The position numbers and the translations under genes were made by a program. 10,858 bases of DNA from Paracamarosporium sp. OC-R06-R3 (taxonomy: Eukaryota; Ascomycota; Dothideomycetes; Pleosporales; Didymosphaeriaceae), in NCBI GenBank assembly GCA_019828545.1, contig JACVRA010000538.1, forward strand, positions 1 through 10,858, written 5' to 3'. This document shows, one piece after another, positions 1-8,398 of the stretch (its first letter is position 1; each line of letters begins with the position of its first letter). Below the pieces are notes generated by a model, which worked only from the letters and a program-made list of their open reading frames with translations, searched no databases and was not told the DNA's origin.

Positions 1-578
1 GTGGGGGGCGCGTTACGCCAAGAGCCACGGTATAGCTGTGCAGATCGCACAAAGCGCTCAGAATATCCTTAACCCCAACTCAGGATTCAGAGCAGTGTTA
101 AGACTCAGGCTCCGCGCTTGTTTAGTCAGCCAACACTCTCAGCGTCTCAGTTGTCTCTGCGTCTCAACCGCTCAAGACGGCCATTGTACAACCTTAAAAC
201 GCGGTCCAACGCACGATGGCCTCGATAACTTCCAACAAGACATAGCTCTACATTATAACCTGCCCTCAAGCTCCAAAACCCACCGTTATTCCCTCCACTA
301 ACCAAATAAATAATCTAATCAAGCCCACCACGTCATGCTTCTCGCGTCCACTAGCGTCAATTCTTAGATCAAAGCAGCAGTCGAGATCTCTTATCAGCTA
401 CTTGAAGGGAAATACAACGAGATAGGAGGGTATAAGATAATATAAAGTGAGGCAGCCTAGTAATCGAAGCCTGCGCTTCGGCAAGTAGATGCTAGCTATA
501 CTTGGCATGGCACTAAGCTATCTAGAACAACATACAGTACTCTTCTCTTCAGCCATATCTTATAAACTATCGCCTCCA

Positions 579-586
579 GCGCGCGC

Positions 587-622
<36 letters not shown>
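579..622. repeat. (GC)5(GT)17 compound microsatellite
   Basis: Alternating purine-pyrimidine tract: five GC units (579-588) followed directly by seventeen perfect GT units (589-622). It lies about 500 bp beyond the stop of the HET gene. Such tracts are length-variable by slippage and can adopt left-handed DNA; that part is general knowledge, not something seen here. Confidence 0.97.
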
Positions 623-627
<5 letters not shown>

Positions 628-1063
628 ATTATCCACCTACATAGACCCTCTGCCTTGCATCGCCACTTCGATCCATATCCGCATCCTTGCGGGGCATAGC
701 CAGCTAGCAAGTCAATGCCCGTGTGCACCTTAAGCCTACTTCAACAGCCAGCCTAAAGGCTCCATCCTCGATGGCCATCCTCAGGATTCCGTCCTCTCAG
801 CAGACCGACACGCGCGTCCGTCCTCTCGAGCCATATAGAAAGTTTCGTAACTGCGGTCCGCCCACCCAGTCTTCCGTCCCTTCCATTATATGCTGCGCCC
901 CGCAGACTGTCAAACTGTTACGCGCTGCCTTGTAAGATCTCTCCAACAAGGCCGACCGTGTCTCGCAGGAGTTCGCCCACTTGTATCCCCTCTGTACCCG
1001 GAACAGCCAAGCAACAGTGTCGTCCCTCCTACTAACCAACAAAAAGGTCACTGAGCTGAACCC

Positions 1064-1069
1064 TTTATT
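1064..1069 (-). terminator. AATAAA polyadenylation signal of the HET gene
   Basis: On the minus strand an exact AATAAA lies about 57 nt past the TAG stop at 1126-1128. This is a plausible distance for 3' end formation of the HET transcript. Fungal genes often use weaker signals, so the exact hexamer is supportive but not proof. Confidence 0.5.
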
Positions 1070-1125
1070 ATGAATTCGACGTTTGTATTTGAGGTAGGCT
1101 GTTACTAAAAAGATCGAAATAAGGT

Positions 1126-4100
1126 CTATACAAGTTCAAGCTCGACTGCCTCTGCTCCCTCCACTCCCAAAGCCTCACCTTTCATGATGCCGTGCACATC
1201 TAGGAGAAAGTTAGGCGGATAACAAATAATGCAATGAGTGGCTAGACTTACAGGCATCCCCCACAATGCAGAACTTTGGCGGGGGCAACTGTTTTCGAAG
1301 TATGAACGGCACTTTGGCTCCTTGGAAAATGCACACAAGATCCCCCGTCTGCATGGTTAGAGGTCCGCGACCAATTCTCCCACGGTACGTGACGAAGAAG
1401 CTACTTTCGTAGGATAAGCATTCGCGCCGGCGAATATCACTTCCCAGTTCCTCATTATCTAGTGCTGCCGTCATTCCGGGGTCGTATATTCCATCACCGT
1501 TATCCTCAGTAGTGGGGTCTGAAGGCTCCTCTTTTACAGCGGCTTTACTGCTAGACCCTTCCGGGCCGTTTTCTTCTTGACTGGGGCCTTTGACAGCGAT
1601 TTCAAGCCCCATATGCAAACCAATCTCCGCCAAAGCGATAAGGTCTCTCTCTTCGCTTTTAGAGATCCGTGATTTGCCGGAGGAGAAAAATTGACCGAGG
1701 AACGATGTATTCGCAAAATCCAGTTGGAGTTCGTGCGGCGTGCGGGATTGTTGAATCCAACCGTCGTCCCAGAGCGATTGGTACAATAGCCAGTTATCCT
1801 TGGCCGAACCTGGCCACGGAGAGCTGGATACATAACCAACAATGTCGACAAGCGTTCCTTTGACTGTTAGGACCGGTCCATCAATGGAAACAACGGGCGC
1901 TAACTGGCTGTTGCCCGTTGCATTGTAACCTCGTCGACCCCATTCCGTGAGTAGCACTGACATTGTATGAGGCCAACCGCCGGAATGCTTTACCGCCCAG
2001 TTCGGGAGCCAAGATGGCCATTGCTCCGAGAGTGCTTTTTCAAAACCCTCGTTACTCTTGTGCTTCCTGCAGAAACTGAGCACGTCGAGGTTTTGACTTT
2101 GGTGTAGTATGAGTCGGAACGCATCCTCAAACACCGCTTTTGCCGACTTTTTGTAATCTGGCACTATTGAATCCGAGCCATAATTGGTCAAGCCGAGAAA
2201 TGCATAGATGTAATCGTGTTGCTGCGTTGCCAAGCGATCTCTACCAAGCAAGATGGCATCAAGAAGCGAGACTTCTTCAGGACCGACGGTGTACTTTTGA
2301 GCCAGCTGGGTAGCCAATGGCTTCGTGTCGCCGACATATCTTAGGCCAGTGAGACTTCGAATGATTCCATATTGGCCCAGGGTCGCCATAACAGCCTCCC
2401 AGCTAACAGACCAAGAGCCACAGCAAAATATGGCATTCTGAGCAAGCAACACCTCTTGTACAATCCACACCCGCGTCCAATACCGGCGACTAAGCAATTT
2501 GTCGAAAGCCAAGGCATGAGTTGCGGAAACTGCGGAGCAAACATGACCCCGGAGCGTCCCATACCATTGCCGAAATTTCGGACTGAAGCGAGATCTGTGC
2601 TTCTCAATCAGGTGTGCGTAATCGTAAAGGCATAGCGGGATGAGAGCGTGCCACGTTTCAGCATCCTCTTCGCCAATCCACATGAGGACTTGTCTTGCAT
2701 CTCGATAGATAGACTGCATGAAGAGTACTTGGCGACTTCTCTCGTCCACATTGCTCTGGTCGATACAGAGCGCATCAACCCACAACAGAGTCGGAAGATT
2801 TGGATCGCGTATCCGCCGCAACGCTGCAAAGAGGTTGGCGGTGACCTCCATCTTTCTTCCGTGCATATATATCCTGGGAGGGCCGGAAACAGTCCAGGGA
2901 TACGAGTCGCTCGAGTCGTTCCAAACGTAAGAAAGAGCGGTGAATGGAAGTCTCTTCACGGTCATGCCGGCTAAGATTGCAAAATCTGCATGAATCAAGT
3001 CGCAATGTATTTCTGAGTCCGGTGTGTCGTTAGGATGGAGGAGTAGCATGCGGAATTCTTTTCTTGTCGTGCTTAGCGCCTCGTAGGAGTAACTTTCTCC
3101 TCCATTGGGCTTCCCATTGTCGTCAGTTGGGTTGGGTTGGCTTTCGACTTGTTCGCCGAGACGCCCTGTTGGATACCAGCTGAGATCTTGTTTTGCCTTG
3201 GGTGAAGATGATATTGCACGCAGAACCTGCAGCCAGCACTGGAGAGACTCTGAGTCGTCGCACCACCCTCCCGTAGCCATATGCTCTTTCCCTTCTGTCC
3301 TCAAATCAAGTGATCTGATAAGACCGTCAAGATCCTTTCCGTTGGTTGCTTCCTCCAGGATTTGCAACGCCTCGCGCTTCGTCCGGTCGGGATCAGCTGA
3401 TTGCGGACCGGTTGAACCGTCCGGTTCGTCCTCAATGGATTCATTGTAGTTGTTGACCAGCATGGTTACCGCTTCTCTCGACAGTATGAGAGGACTCAGC
3501 TTATTGCTGTTCTTGGTAGCCTCCTGAAACTGCCGTAACAGAGTAGCATCTCTCTTCGGGGATGTGGCATGAACGCGTCCATGGTCTCCGGGTACTTTAA
3601 GCATCTCAGCTTGGCACCTCCGGATATGCCGGCCAGATAGCTTCAGGGACAGCTGATCAAGCAAGATTCCCATATTTGCGGCCACCCCAGCCATAGCTAA
3701 GACTCGGCTCGTGTTGCTTTGCTCCTCGCGCAGAATTCTACTCACTTCTCTGCTTAAGAGATCGATGAAGTGAGGGGATTCTTCTTCCTCCAATGACAAG
3801 ACATGGGTTCCGCGAGGGATCCGTAATAAGAGAGGTCCACAAGCTTTCGGATACAGGACAGGGTTTTTCATGATCAGGGAGCCCTCCTCACATACCAGTC
3901 TAAAGAGCTCGGAGAAGGTTTTCCAATCCGCCGAAAGATTTCCGCACTGAACAGTGACCTCACAGTCTTGCATCAAGTCCAGAAGTACCCATGCATAGTC
4001 CCACCATGGCCTTTGCAGTAGTTTCAACACTGCTTCCCACGAAGGCTGCAGTGAAGGAACATGGAAGAGCCCCTCACGGAGGCCATCAGCGCGAGGGTGA

Positions 4101-4864
4101 AAGCTTTCAAGTGCTTCGAGGAATTTGAAAGCTTGCCCCGAGGTGTTGGTCTCGCTTCCCAACCAGATGACGACTCGTTTGGCGAGAGCGTATATTTGCC
4201 TCATATTGTAGACGATACGGCGTATCTCTCTGGCTGGTCTGCCGTTTTCAGCGAAGAGAGTCCCAATCCAGAAAATCCTAGGCTCCGTTGAGTGCCGTAG
4301 ATGACGCAGCGCTAACTCGAGGCTTGCGCTAACTTCGACATTGGCGACTTCTTTATTCTGGACGAGTTTAATTTGCCCTACTTTCGAAGAGCTGCCGGGA
4401 GTGTAAGATAACACTTCAAAGCGTTTGTGACACTTTTCGAGAGACTCTATGCCAACTGCGCACCGTATTGCAGCCGATTTAGACTCTGATGGATACAGAA
4501 CCAGGAGGCAAATGGTCTCAGATATTTCGCTGCCATGGGATAGAATATCTTTTGAAGGTATGGTCCATGACTCGCTGATGCTCCAATGTGGAGGCGGCCA
4601 GGATAAATTGGTGGAAATGCTCTGCTGGGTGTGCCGAGAGAACCTTTCGACCAAGAACACCAGACAGGCGCTCCATGCACTCTCGAGTCTCTCTAATTCG
4701 TCTAGAATATTGTACTGATCTCGTTGGCTTCCAACGGTCTCGCCAAGGGTATTGAATACTTTGTCTCGCAGCAATGTCAACAGGAGCAGGGGCTCAAAGC
4801 CTTCTTTTGTCAACCCGTCGTCTCCCGCACGAGGAACGTCTCGTCTTTCCATGTTAAGCTCCAT
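1126..4864 (-). CDS. Tandem HET-domain protein (degenerate HET + canonical HET), 2 exons
   Basis: Likely heterokaryon-incompatibility or cell-death trigger, about 1228 aa, probably cytosolic (no signal peptide or membrane segment seen). Exons are 4864..1252 and 1199..1126. The 52-nt intron starts GTAAGT, has a CTAAC branch and ends TAG; splicing restores the conserved tail GDAYVHGIMKGEA (1202-1214). The canonical HET domain lies at about 641-830: LSYVWND (644-650), WVDALCIDQ (695-703), IYRDARQV (719-726), YWTRVWIVQEVLLA (795-808). Downstream are YIYAFLGL (885-892) and VPDYKKSAKAVFEDA (901-915). An earlier HET-like copy at about 120-310 keeps the layout but not the key residues: LSYTPG, WIGTLFAENG, IYALAKRVVIWLG, WWDYAWVLLDLM. 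An acidic Ser/Lys/Glu-rich linker lies near 1097-1125. The open frame continues upstream to a GTG at 5038, but no ATG is present there, so I start at ATG 4864. ATG 4852 has the better context (AACATGG) and is equally possible. At 1228 aa it is long for a HET protein (often 500-900 aa). The molecular trigger is unknown. Confidence 0.9.
1200..1251 (-). other. Terminal intron of the HET gene
   Basis: 52-nt phase-1 intron, read on the minus strand: donor GTAAGT at 1251, branch-like CTAAC, acceptor CTAG ending at 1200. Without splicing the frame ends in an unrelated 13-residue tail. With splicing, codon T|AT gives Tyr and the frame runs into VHGIMKGEA, the ending typical of HET proteins. Confidence 0.92.
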
Positions 4865-5335
4865 CGAAAATATTCGCTGCCGTTTTTGTATCCGGCGTGA
4901 TGCAGATCGATTTCGTGAGTATGACGGAGCTGTTCGTTGATGATTCGCAACACAAGAATTGTACCGTATATCTTCACTGCAGTTTGGCCTCGACAGCCAA
5001 TGAGGCCAAATCTTCGATTCCCTTCTCTCTTGCTCCACCCCTACATACGACGCCCGATTTTGCGGGCTGGGCTACCTCCGCACCAGTCTTTACTCCCCGT
5101 GCGTATGTGCAAGAGTCGCGTTCATTGTCCATTGGCCATTTCATGTGATGTTGGCATTATAGAGGCGTCAAAGCTGACTCGGTGAAAATTTTTCACAATT
5201 ATGGTGCTACAGAAAATGGATGAAGATGGCAGTCGCTTCCGACTGAGGAGAATATGTGAGTTCTGGTTGGTGTATCATTCAATGTCATCTTTGCGGCGGC
5301 AAGGCAGTGCATTTGGTCGCTTAACTCTGTCCTTT

Positions 5336-5356
5336 GACCGGTGCGGGGACCGGTGC
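5336..5356. repeat. Direct repeat GACCGGTGC x2
   Basis: Two identical 9-mers (5336-5344 and 5348-5356), 12 bp apart start to start, each containing the palindrome ACCGGT. They lie mid-way in the divergent promoter region. Spaced CGG triplets are what Zn2Cys6 regulators often bind, but no specific factor can be named. Confidence 0.4.
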
Positions 5357-5407
5357 AGGCACAGGGGCATGGACCCCGTAGCATGGGCGCCATTGGGCAA
5401 CAGTGGG

Positions 5408-5414
5408 TGAGTCA
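5408..5414. promoter_or_regulatory. TGAGTCA, Gcn4/CPC1 or AP-1 type bZIP site
   Basis: Exact 7-bp match to the palindromic bZIP site recognised by Gcn4/CpcA-type factors. It is 203 bp upstream of the AAA start and about 545 bp upstream of the HET start. A 7-mer can occur by chance, so function is inferred only from its place in the promoter. Confidence 0.35.
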
Positions 5415-5580
5415 GCTGTGCTAGTGGCGCATATCCCCGCCACATATCCTCGCAAGGACAGAACTTGCACATCCAACAGCAAGACGATGCACACTATATC
5501 TAGGCCCGTGGTGACATGCTCCCTACTCTTTCGTCATTATTGTTTGAGGGATCAAGAGCTCTTAATCGCTCTATTGCTCG

Positions 5581-5592
5581 CACGTCAACGTG
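5581..5592. promoter_or_regulatory. Inverted repeat CACGT-CA-ACGTG
   Basis: Two 5-bp arms in inverted orientation with a 2-bp centre, ending 24 bp before the AAA ATPase start codon. ACGTG half sites are typical of bHLH and bZIP factors. Its closeness to the ATG means it may lie in the 5' leader rather than the promoter. Confidence 0.3.
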
Positions 5593-5616
5593 ACAGGAGC
5601 AAGTCTGCTTCGAATT

Positions 5617-8025
5617 ATGGCTACTCCGGGCACTCCGCAACCGTTGATAGGCCCCGAAAACCAGCAAACCACCAAGACACGGCCGCTAAGTTTGGTTCTC
5701 GACTCCAGCGCTGATTTTGGTAATCTCCCCTCTCTAGATGATATACTGGGAGAAATTACTTCTATCAAGGGACAGCCAGACGCAGCGGCGAATGCCGCCC
5801 TGGACAGCGATTCGGATGACGACGAGCTCCACCCGGAGGAGGAAGGTGCTGAATGTGCTATAAAGCATGTCTACGAGGGTCCCAAGCAATGCAGCTGCTG
5901 CATCAACTGGGTAGATGAGTATCCAGACGACTTGCAGCCAGGAGCGGGGTCCTCGGACAAAACGCCGGACAGCAAACGCCACGCGATCCTCGTCAGGAAC
6001 AAGAAGTCTCACAATGGACCCGAGCCATTGGAAATACATCAGATCGTGGCTCAAAATCGTCATTTGATTTCCATCCTCCGGGACATTCTGAAGGACTACC
6101 CCGGAATTACCTTTGAGGCAAAGCAGGTGGTTTTCTCTCGGCCGTTTGCACCGCTTTTTCACTATTGGAGTGAAATCAAGGGAGCCGCAAGGCAGGAGGA
6201 AAACGAGAGATCGTCACCGCTTGTCCGATTGCTATTCCAAGTCTTGAGACGCGAGATGAAATCAACCCGGAAAGCCTATACGGACCTTATTTCTCATTCG
6301 GTCATCACGTTCGACCTGTTGTGGACCATATTCAAGCCCGGTGACCTTCTTGTCGAAAGCAATGCTACCACTAAACGCATGTACCGCCTGGTTGAGACAA
6401 GTTACGATATGTGCACGATGACTTTCAGGTTGAAGTGCAAATATGTTGACTGGGATGGCGCCATGTTTGGATATGACACTACCGGAAAGACCATAGATTG
6501 CTTCAGTGGTCCTGTACCAATTGCGAGCTTGCAAATCCTGCCAAGATCCCATGTCGAGAATCTAGATAACCTTCAAGATGAACTCATTGCTCGGGGGAGA
6601 CGGTTTCAGTCTCTTGCTGGGTACCATTACAAAGCTTATGAACGGTTCAGCGACGAGGTGTGATCCCCCTATCATCCGTTGGAAATTTGCCAATGACGAG
6701 AGAAGCAGACAAAGGAGCGAGTAATCGTCGACGCCAAAGCCTATTTCCAATACGGCAGGACCAGCATCCATTTGCATAGAATTGCTCATCGGCAACACCA
6801 CGAGTCCGCCTATGACGGCCACGATTCCGGGACGGGCAACAAGATCGATCGAAACAATCAGGGTATGCGTTAGGTTATATACACCACCGTAATCGTGTCG
6901 TGCTGCTAACTCTACTCGAGCGGTTGTTTTGGAAGAGGAAGACCTCCTGACCTGCATCGACTCAGTTCGAGGGTATTCGCTCAAGTCGAAGGAATGGGGT
7001 AAGCCAGATTACACTAGTGCAAATTCCGATATGTCCTATTGGGGCTGACCAAGACCAGGCCACTTCAGTATTGAAAAGATTATTGAGATTGCGTGGAATG
7101 ACGAAGCATTTGTGAACCTCATATTGCCACGGCAATATAAGGATCTGATCCTCTCGTTCGTTGAAACCAAGATTGCACAGAAAACCGAATTCGACGACTT
7201 CATCGCGGGCAAAGGCAAGTCCGATCAGTGGCTCAACCGTATAACCAGATACTAACAGTTGTGGACACGCACAGGCCAGGGAGTAATCATGCTGCTAAGT
7301 GGCGATCCGGGTGTAGGGAAAACCCTCACTGCTGAATCAAGTACGGTAGCCCATATTTAATGTGTAAGAGCGTTCCAAGTGCTAAAACCTTTGTCCACTT
7401 TAGTCGCAGAACAAATTCGTGCGCCGCTCTATTCGGTCACTGCTGGTGAATTAGGATCTGGAGTCAGCAGTGTGGAGAGCTCCCTTGAAAAGGTTCTCAG
7501 CCTCGCAGCGCAATGGAACGCCGTCCTCCTTCTAGACGAAGCCGACGTCTTCTTAGAACAGCGCTCCAACAATGAAATAGAACGAAACAAACTAGTCTCA
7601 GGTATGTTTTTGGATCCTCTAGATCTTCGCTTAAGTATTTCCTTGCCTGCATCTGCTGATACTGCGCCTCAGTCTTTCTCCGAACACTTGAATATTACAA
7701 GGGTATTCTATTCATCACGACCAATAGAGCTTCATCCATCGACCGGGCATTCCGATCACGCATCGATCTCAGTATCAAATATAAGCCTCTAAGCACGGCA
7801 ACCCAGCAGGAAGTCTGGAAGAGCTTCATCAACCGCTCTACGTCCAAGGCCTCGCTCTTCCTAGATGATGATTGGGCCACGTTCACCAAGCGACCGATGA
7901 ATGGCCGCGAAATCAAGAACGCAGTGAAGCTAGCCGATCTCCTGGCTACCAAACGCAGAGAAGAGTTAGCTCCAGGCCATGTTAATGAAGTTCTGGAGAT
8001 CCTTCACGATGAGGACTCTGAGTAG
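5617..8025 (+). CDS. Fungal AAA ATPase with N-terminal DUF7025-like domain, 7 exons
   Basis: Predicted ATP-driven remodelling enzyme, 681 aa; substrate unknown. Exons: 5617-6657, 6709-6862, 6921-6998, 7059-7214, 7275-7340, 7404-7601, 7673-8025. Introns are 51-71 nt and the frame closes at every junction. Start is ATG 5617 (A at -3, G at +4); the open frame extends upstream only from a GTG at 5590. Domains: acidic stretch 63-77; Cys cluster CSCC near 92; DUF7025-like region about 134-341 (EIHQIV, FDLLWTIFKPG, YVDWDG, GYHYKAY); hallmark RGYSLKSKEW before the ATPase; then WNDEAF and FDDFIAGKG. AAA module: Walker A GDPGVGKT (486-493), Walker B LLLDEAD with D543-E544, sensor 1 ITTNR (N582), arginine-finger region FRSRID (R594), lid motif NGREIKN (641-647). 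The usual family Walker A is GPPGVGKT, so Asp replaces the first Pro. Lys, Thr and the acidic pair remain, so it is probably active. Probably nuclear or cytosolic, with no targeting signal evident. Divergent neighbour of the HET gene. Confidence 0.93.
7215..7274 (+). other. GC-AG intron in the AAA ATPase gene
   Basis: 60-nt intron with donor AAAG|GCAAGT instead of GT, branch ATACTAAC and acceptor GCACAG. Only this splice joins ...FDDFIAGK to GQGVIMLLSG in frame, just ahead of Walker A. The GT a few bases on (7219-7220) has no acceptor that keeps the frame. The donor matches the strict consensus that known GC-AG introns show outside the second base. Confidence 0.82.
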
Positions 8026-8315
8026 GATTTCGGTTTAGAATAAGAATCTGTCGAACAGCTGAATTGACCATTGTCTCTGGAATGGAGCCGAATGCCTATA
8101 TGCTGTGTTTTATAGTTAATTCACTGGTTGATATAATCCATGAAACCCTGTTACCCGCGGAAACTGGGAAACACATGCTTGTGAGAGTGTTGTTGGGGGT
8201 TCCTTTAGCCTAGAGTCACATGAAGGTAGGATATACGGGTAAGGTTAGAAAATTTCAAGACATAAAGTTTTATTTTTAATGTGCTAATATATAGAGTAAA
8301 GGTAGAAAAGTTAAA
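8026..8315. other. Intergenic, 3' flank of the AAA gene
   Basis: About 290 bp of ordinary composition holding the presumed 3' UTR of the ATPase gene. I see no exact AATAAA on the plus strand; a weak GAATAAG lies near 8038-8044. The last 50 bp become AT-rich and may include the true outer end of the transposon, which I could not fix. Confidence 0.55.
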
Positions 8316-8383
8316 TAATGTACCTGGTAAGTAAGTGCTGTAGGCAAGTAAGCGCTGTACCCTACTAACTTTGTATACGTCTC
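8316..8383 (+). repeat. Left terminal inverted repeat
   Basis: 68 bp that pair with the reverse complement of 10105-10170, with 16 substitutions and one 2-nt gap. It contains two near-identical 14-mers, AAGTAAGTGCTGTA (8329-8342) and AAGTAAGCGCTGTA (8346-8359), 17 bp apart, probably transposase binding sites. This copy keeps its G and C bases, so it looks close to the unmutated element. Confidence 0.88.
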
Positions 8384-8398
8384 TTATCTTAATATATA

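Larger units (their letters stand above)
1..1125. other. Gene-poor left flank
   Basis: I see no gene I can support here. The reading frames are short and resemble no family I know. The stretch holds a perfect GC/GT microsatellite (579-622), a small 6-bp-stem hairpin (465-480), and the 3' end region of the HET gene, which is transcribed leftwards and stops at 1126. A plus-strand frame from 723 reads through one stop (933-935) to about 1072, and a minus-strand frame covers 797-1051. Neither shows a domain, and I treat both as chance. Base composition is ordinary, with CpA and TpG present, so this flank has not been through RIP like the right end. Confidence 0.6.
4865..5616. promoter_or_regulatory. 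Shared divergent promoter region between HET and AAA genes
   Basis: The two start codons face away from each other, with 752 bp between them, so both promoters must lie here unless transcripts overlap. Visible candidates: ATTGG on the plus strand (CCAAT on the minus) at 5131-5135 and 5392-5396, suited to the HET side; TGAGTCA at 5408-5414; an inverted repeat CACGT-CA-ACGTG at 5581-5592, just 24 bp before the AAA start; a 9-bp direct repeat GACCGGTGC at 5336-5344 and 5348-5356; and a pyrimidine-rich run near 5519-5535 ahead of the AAA start. A start-stop ATG-TAG sits on the minus strand at 5046-5041 and would be a minimal upstream ORF if the HET leader reaches that far. Transcription starts cannot be placed by eye. 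Confidence 0.6.

Noticed and set aside
38..301. 87-aa plus-strand frame at the left edge
   Set aside because: No domain, unremarkable composition and no supporting context.
465..480. Hairpin CGAAGC-CTGC-GCTTCG as an RNA gene or terminator
   Set aside because: A 6-bp stem alone is expected by chance and has no conserved surroundings.
723..1072. Plus-strand frame with one internal stop, or a gene with an intron 932-1046 (GTAAGA donor, TACTAAC branch at 1030-1036)
   Set aside because: The spliced frame stops a few codons after the acceptor, the acceptor is purine-rich, and the protein is a low-complexity Ser/Pro run without a family. Probably chance signals.
1534..1851. Minus-strand 105-aa frame and several 60-110 aa frames inside 1200-5000
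   Set aside because: They overlap the long HET coding sequence in other frames and carry no motifs.
4865..5038. N-terminal 58-residue extension of the HET protein
   Set aside because: The extension opens with GTG, not ATG, shows no HET-family similarity, and lies where the 5' leader should be.
5041..5046. Start-stop ATG-TAG upstream ORF in the HET leader (minus strand)
   Set aside because: It would matter only if the transcript starts upstream of it, which cannot be seen; kept as a remark in the promoter entry.
5590..5616. Nine extra N-terminal residues for the ATPase
   Set aside because: The first codon is GTG; the in-frame ATG at 5617 has a good fungal start context.
6562..6984. 140-aa minus-strand frame opposite the ATPase exons
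   Set aside because: It is antisense to exons 1-3, which have family motifs and spliceable junctions; the antisense product resembles nothing known.
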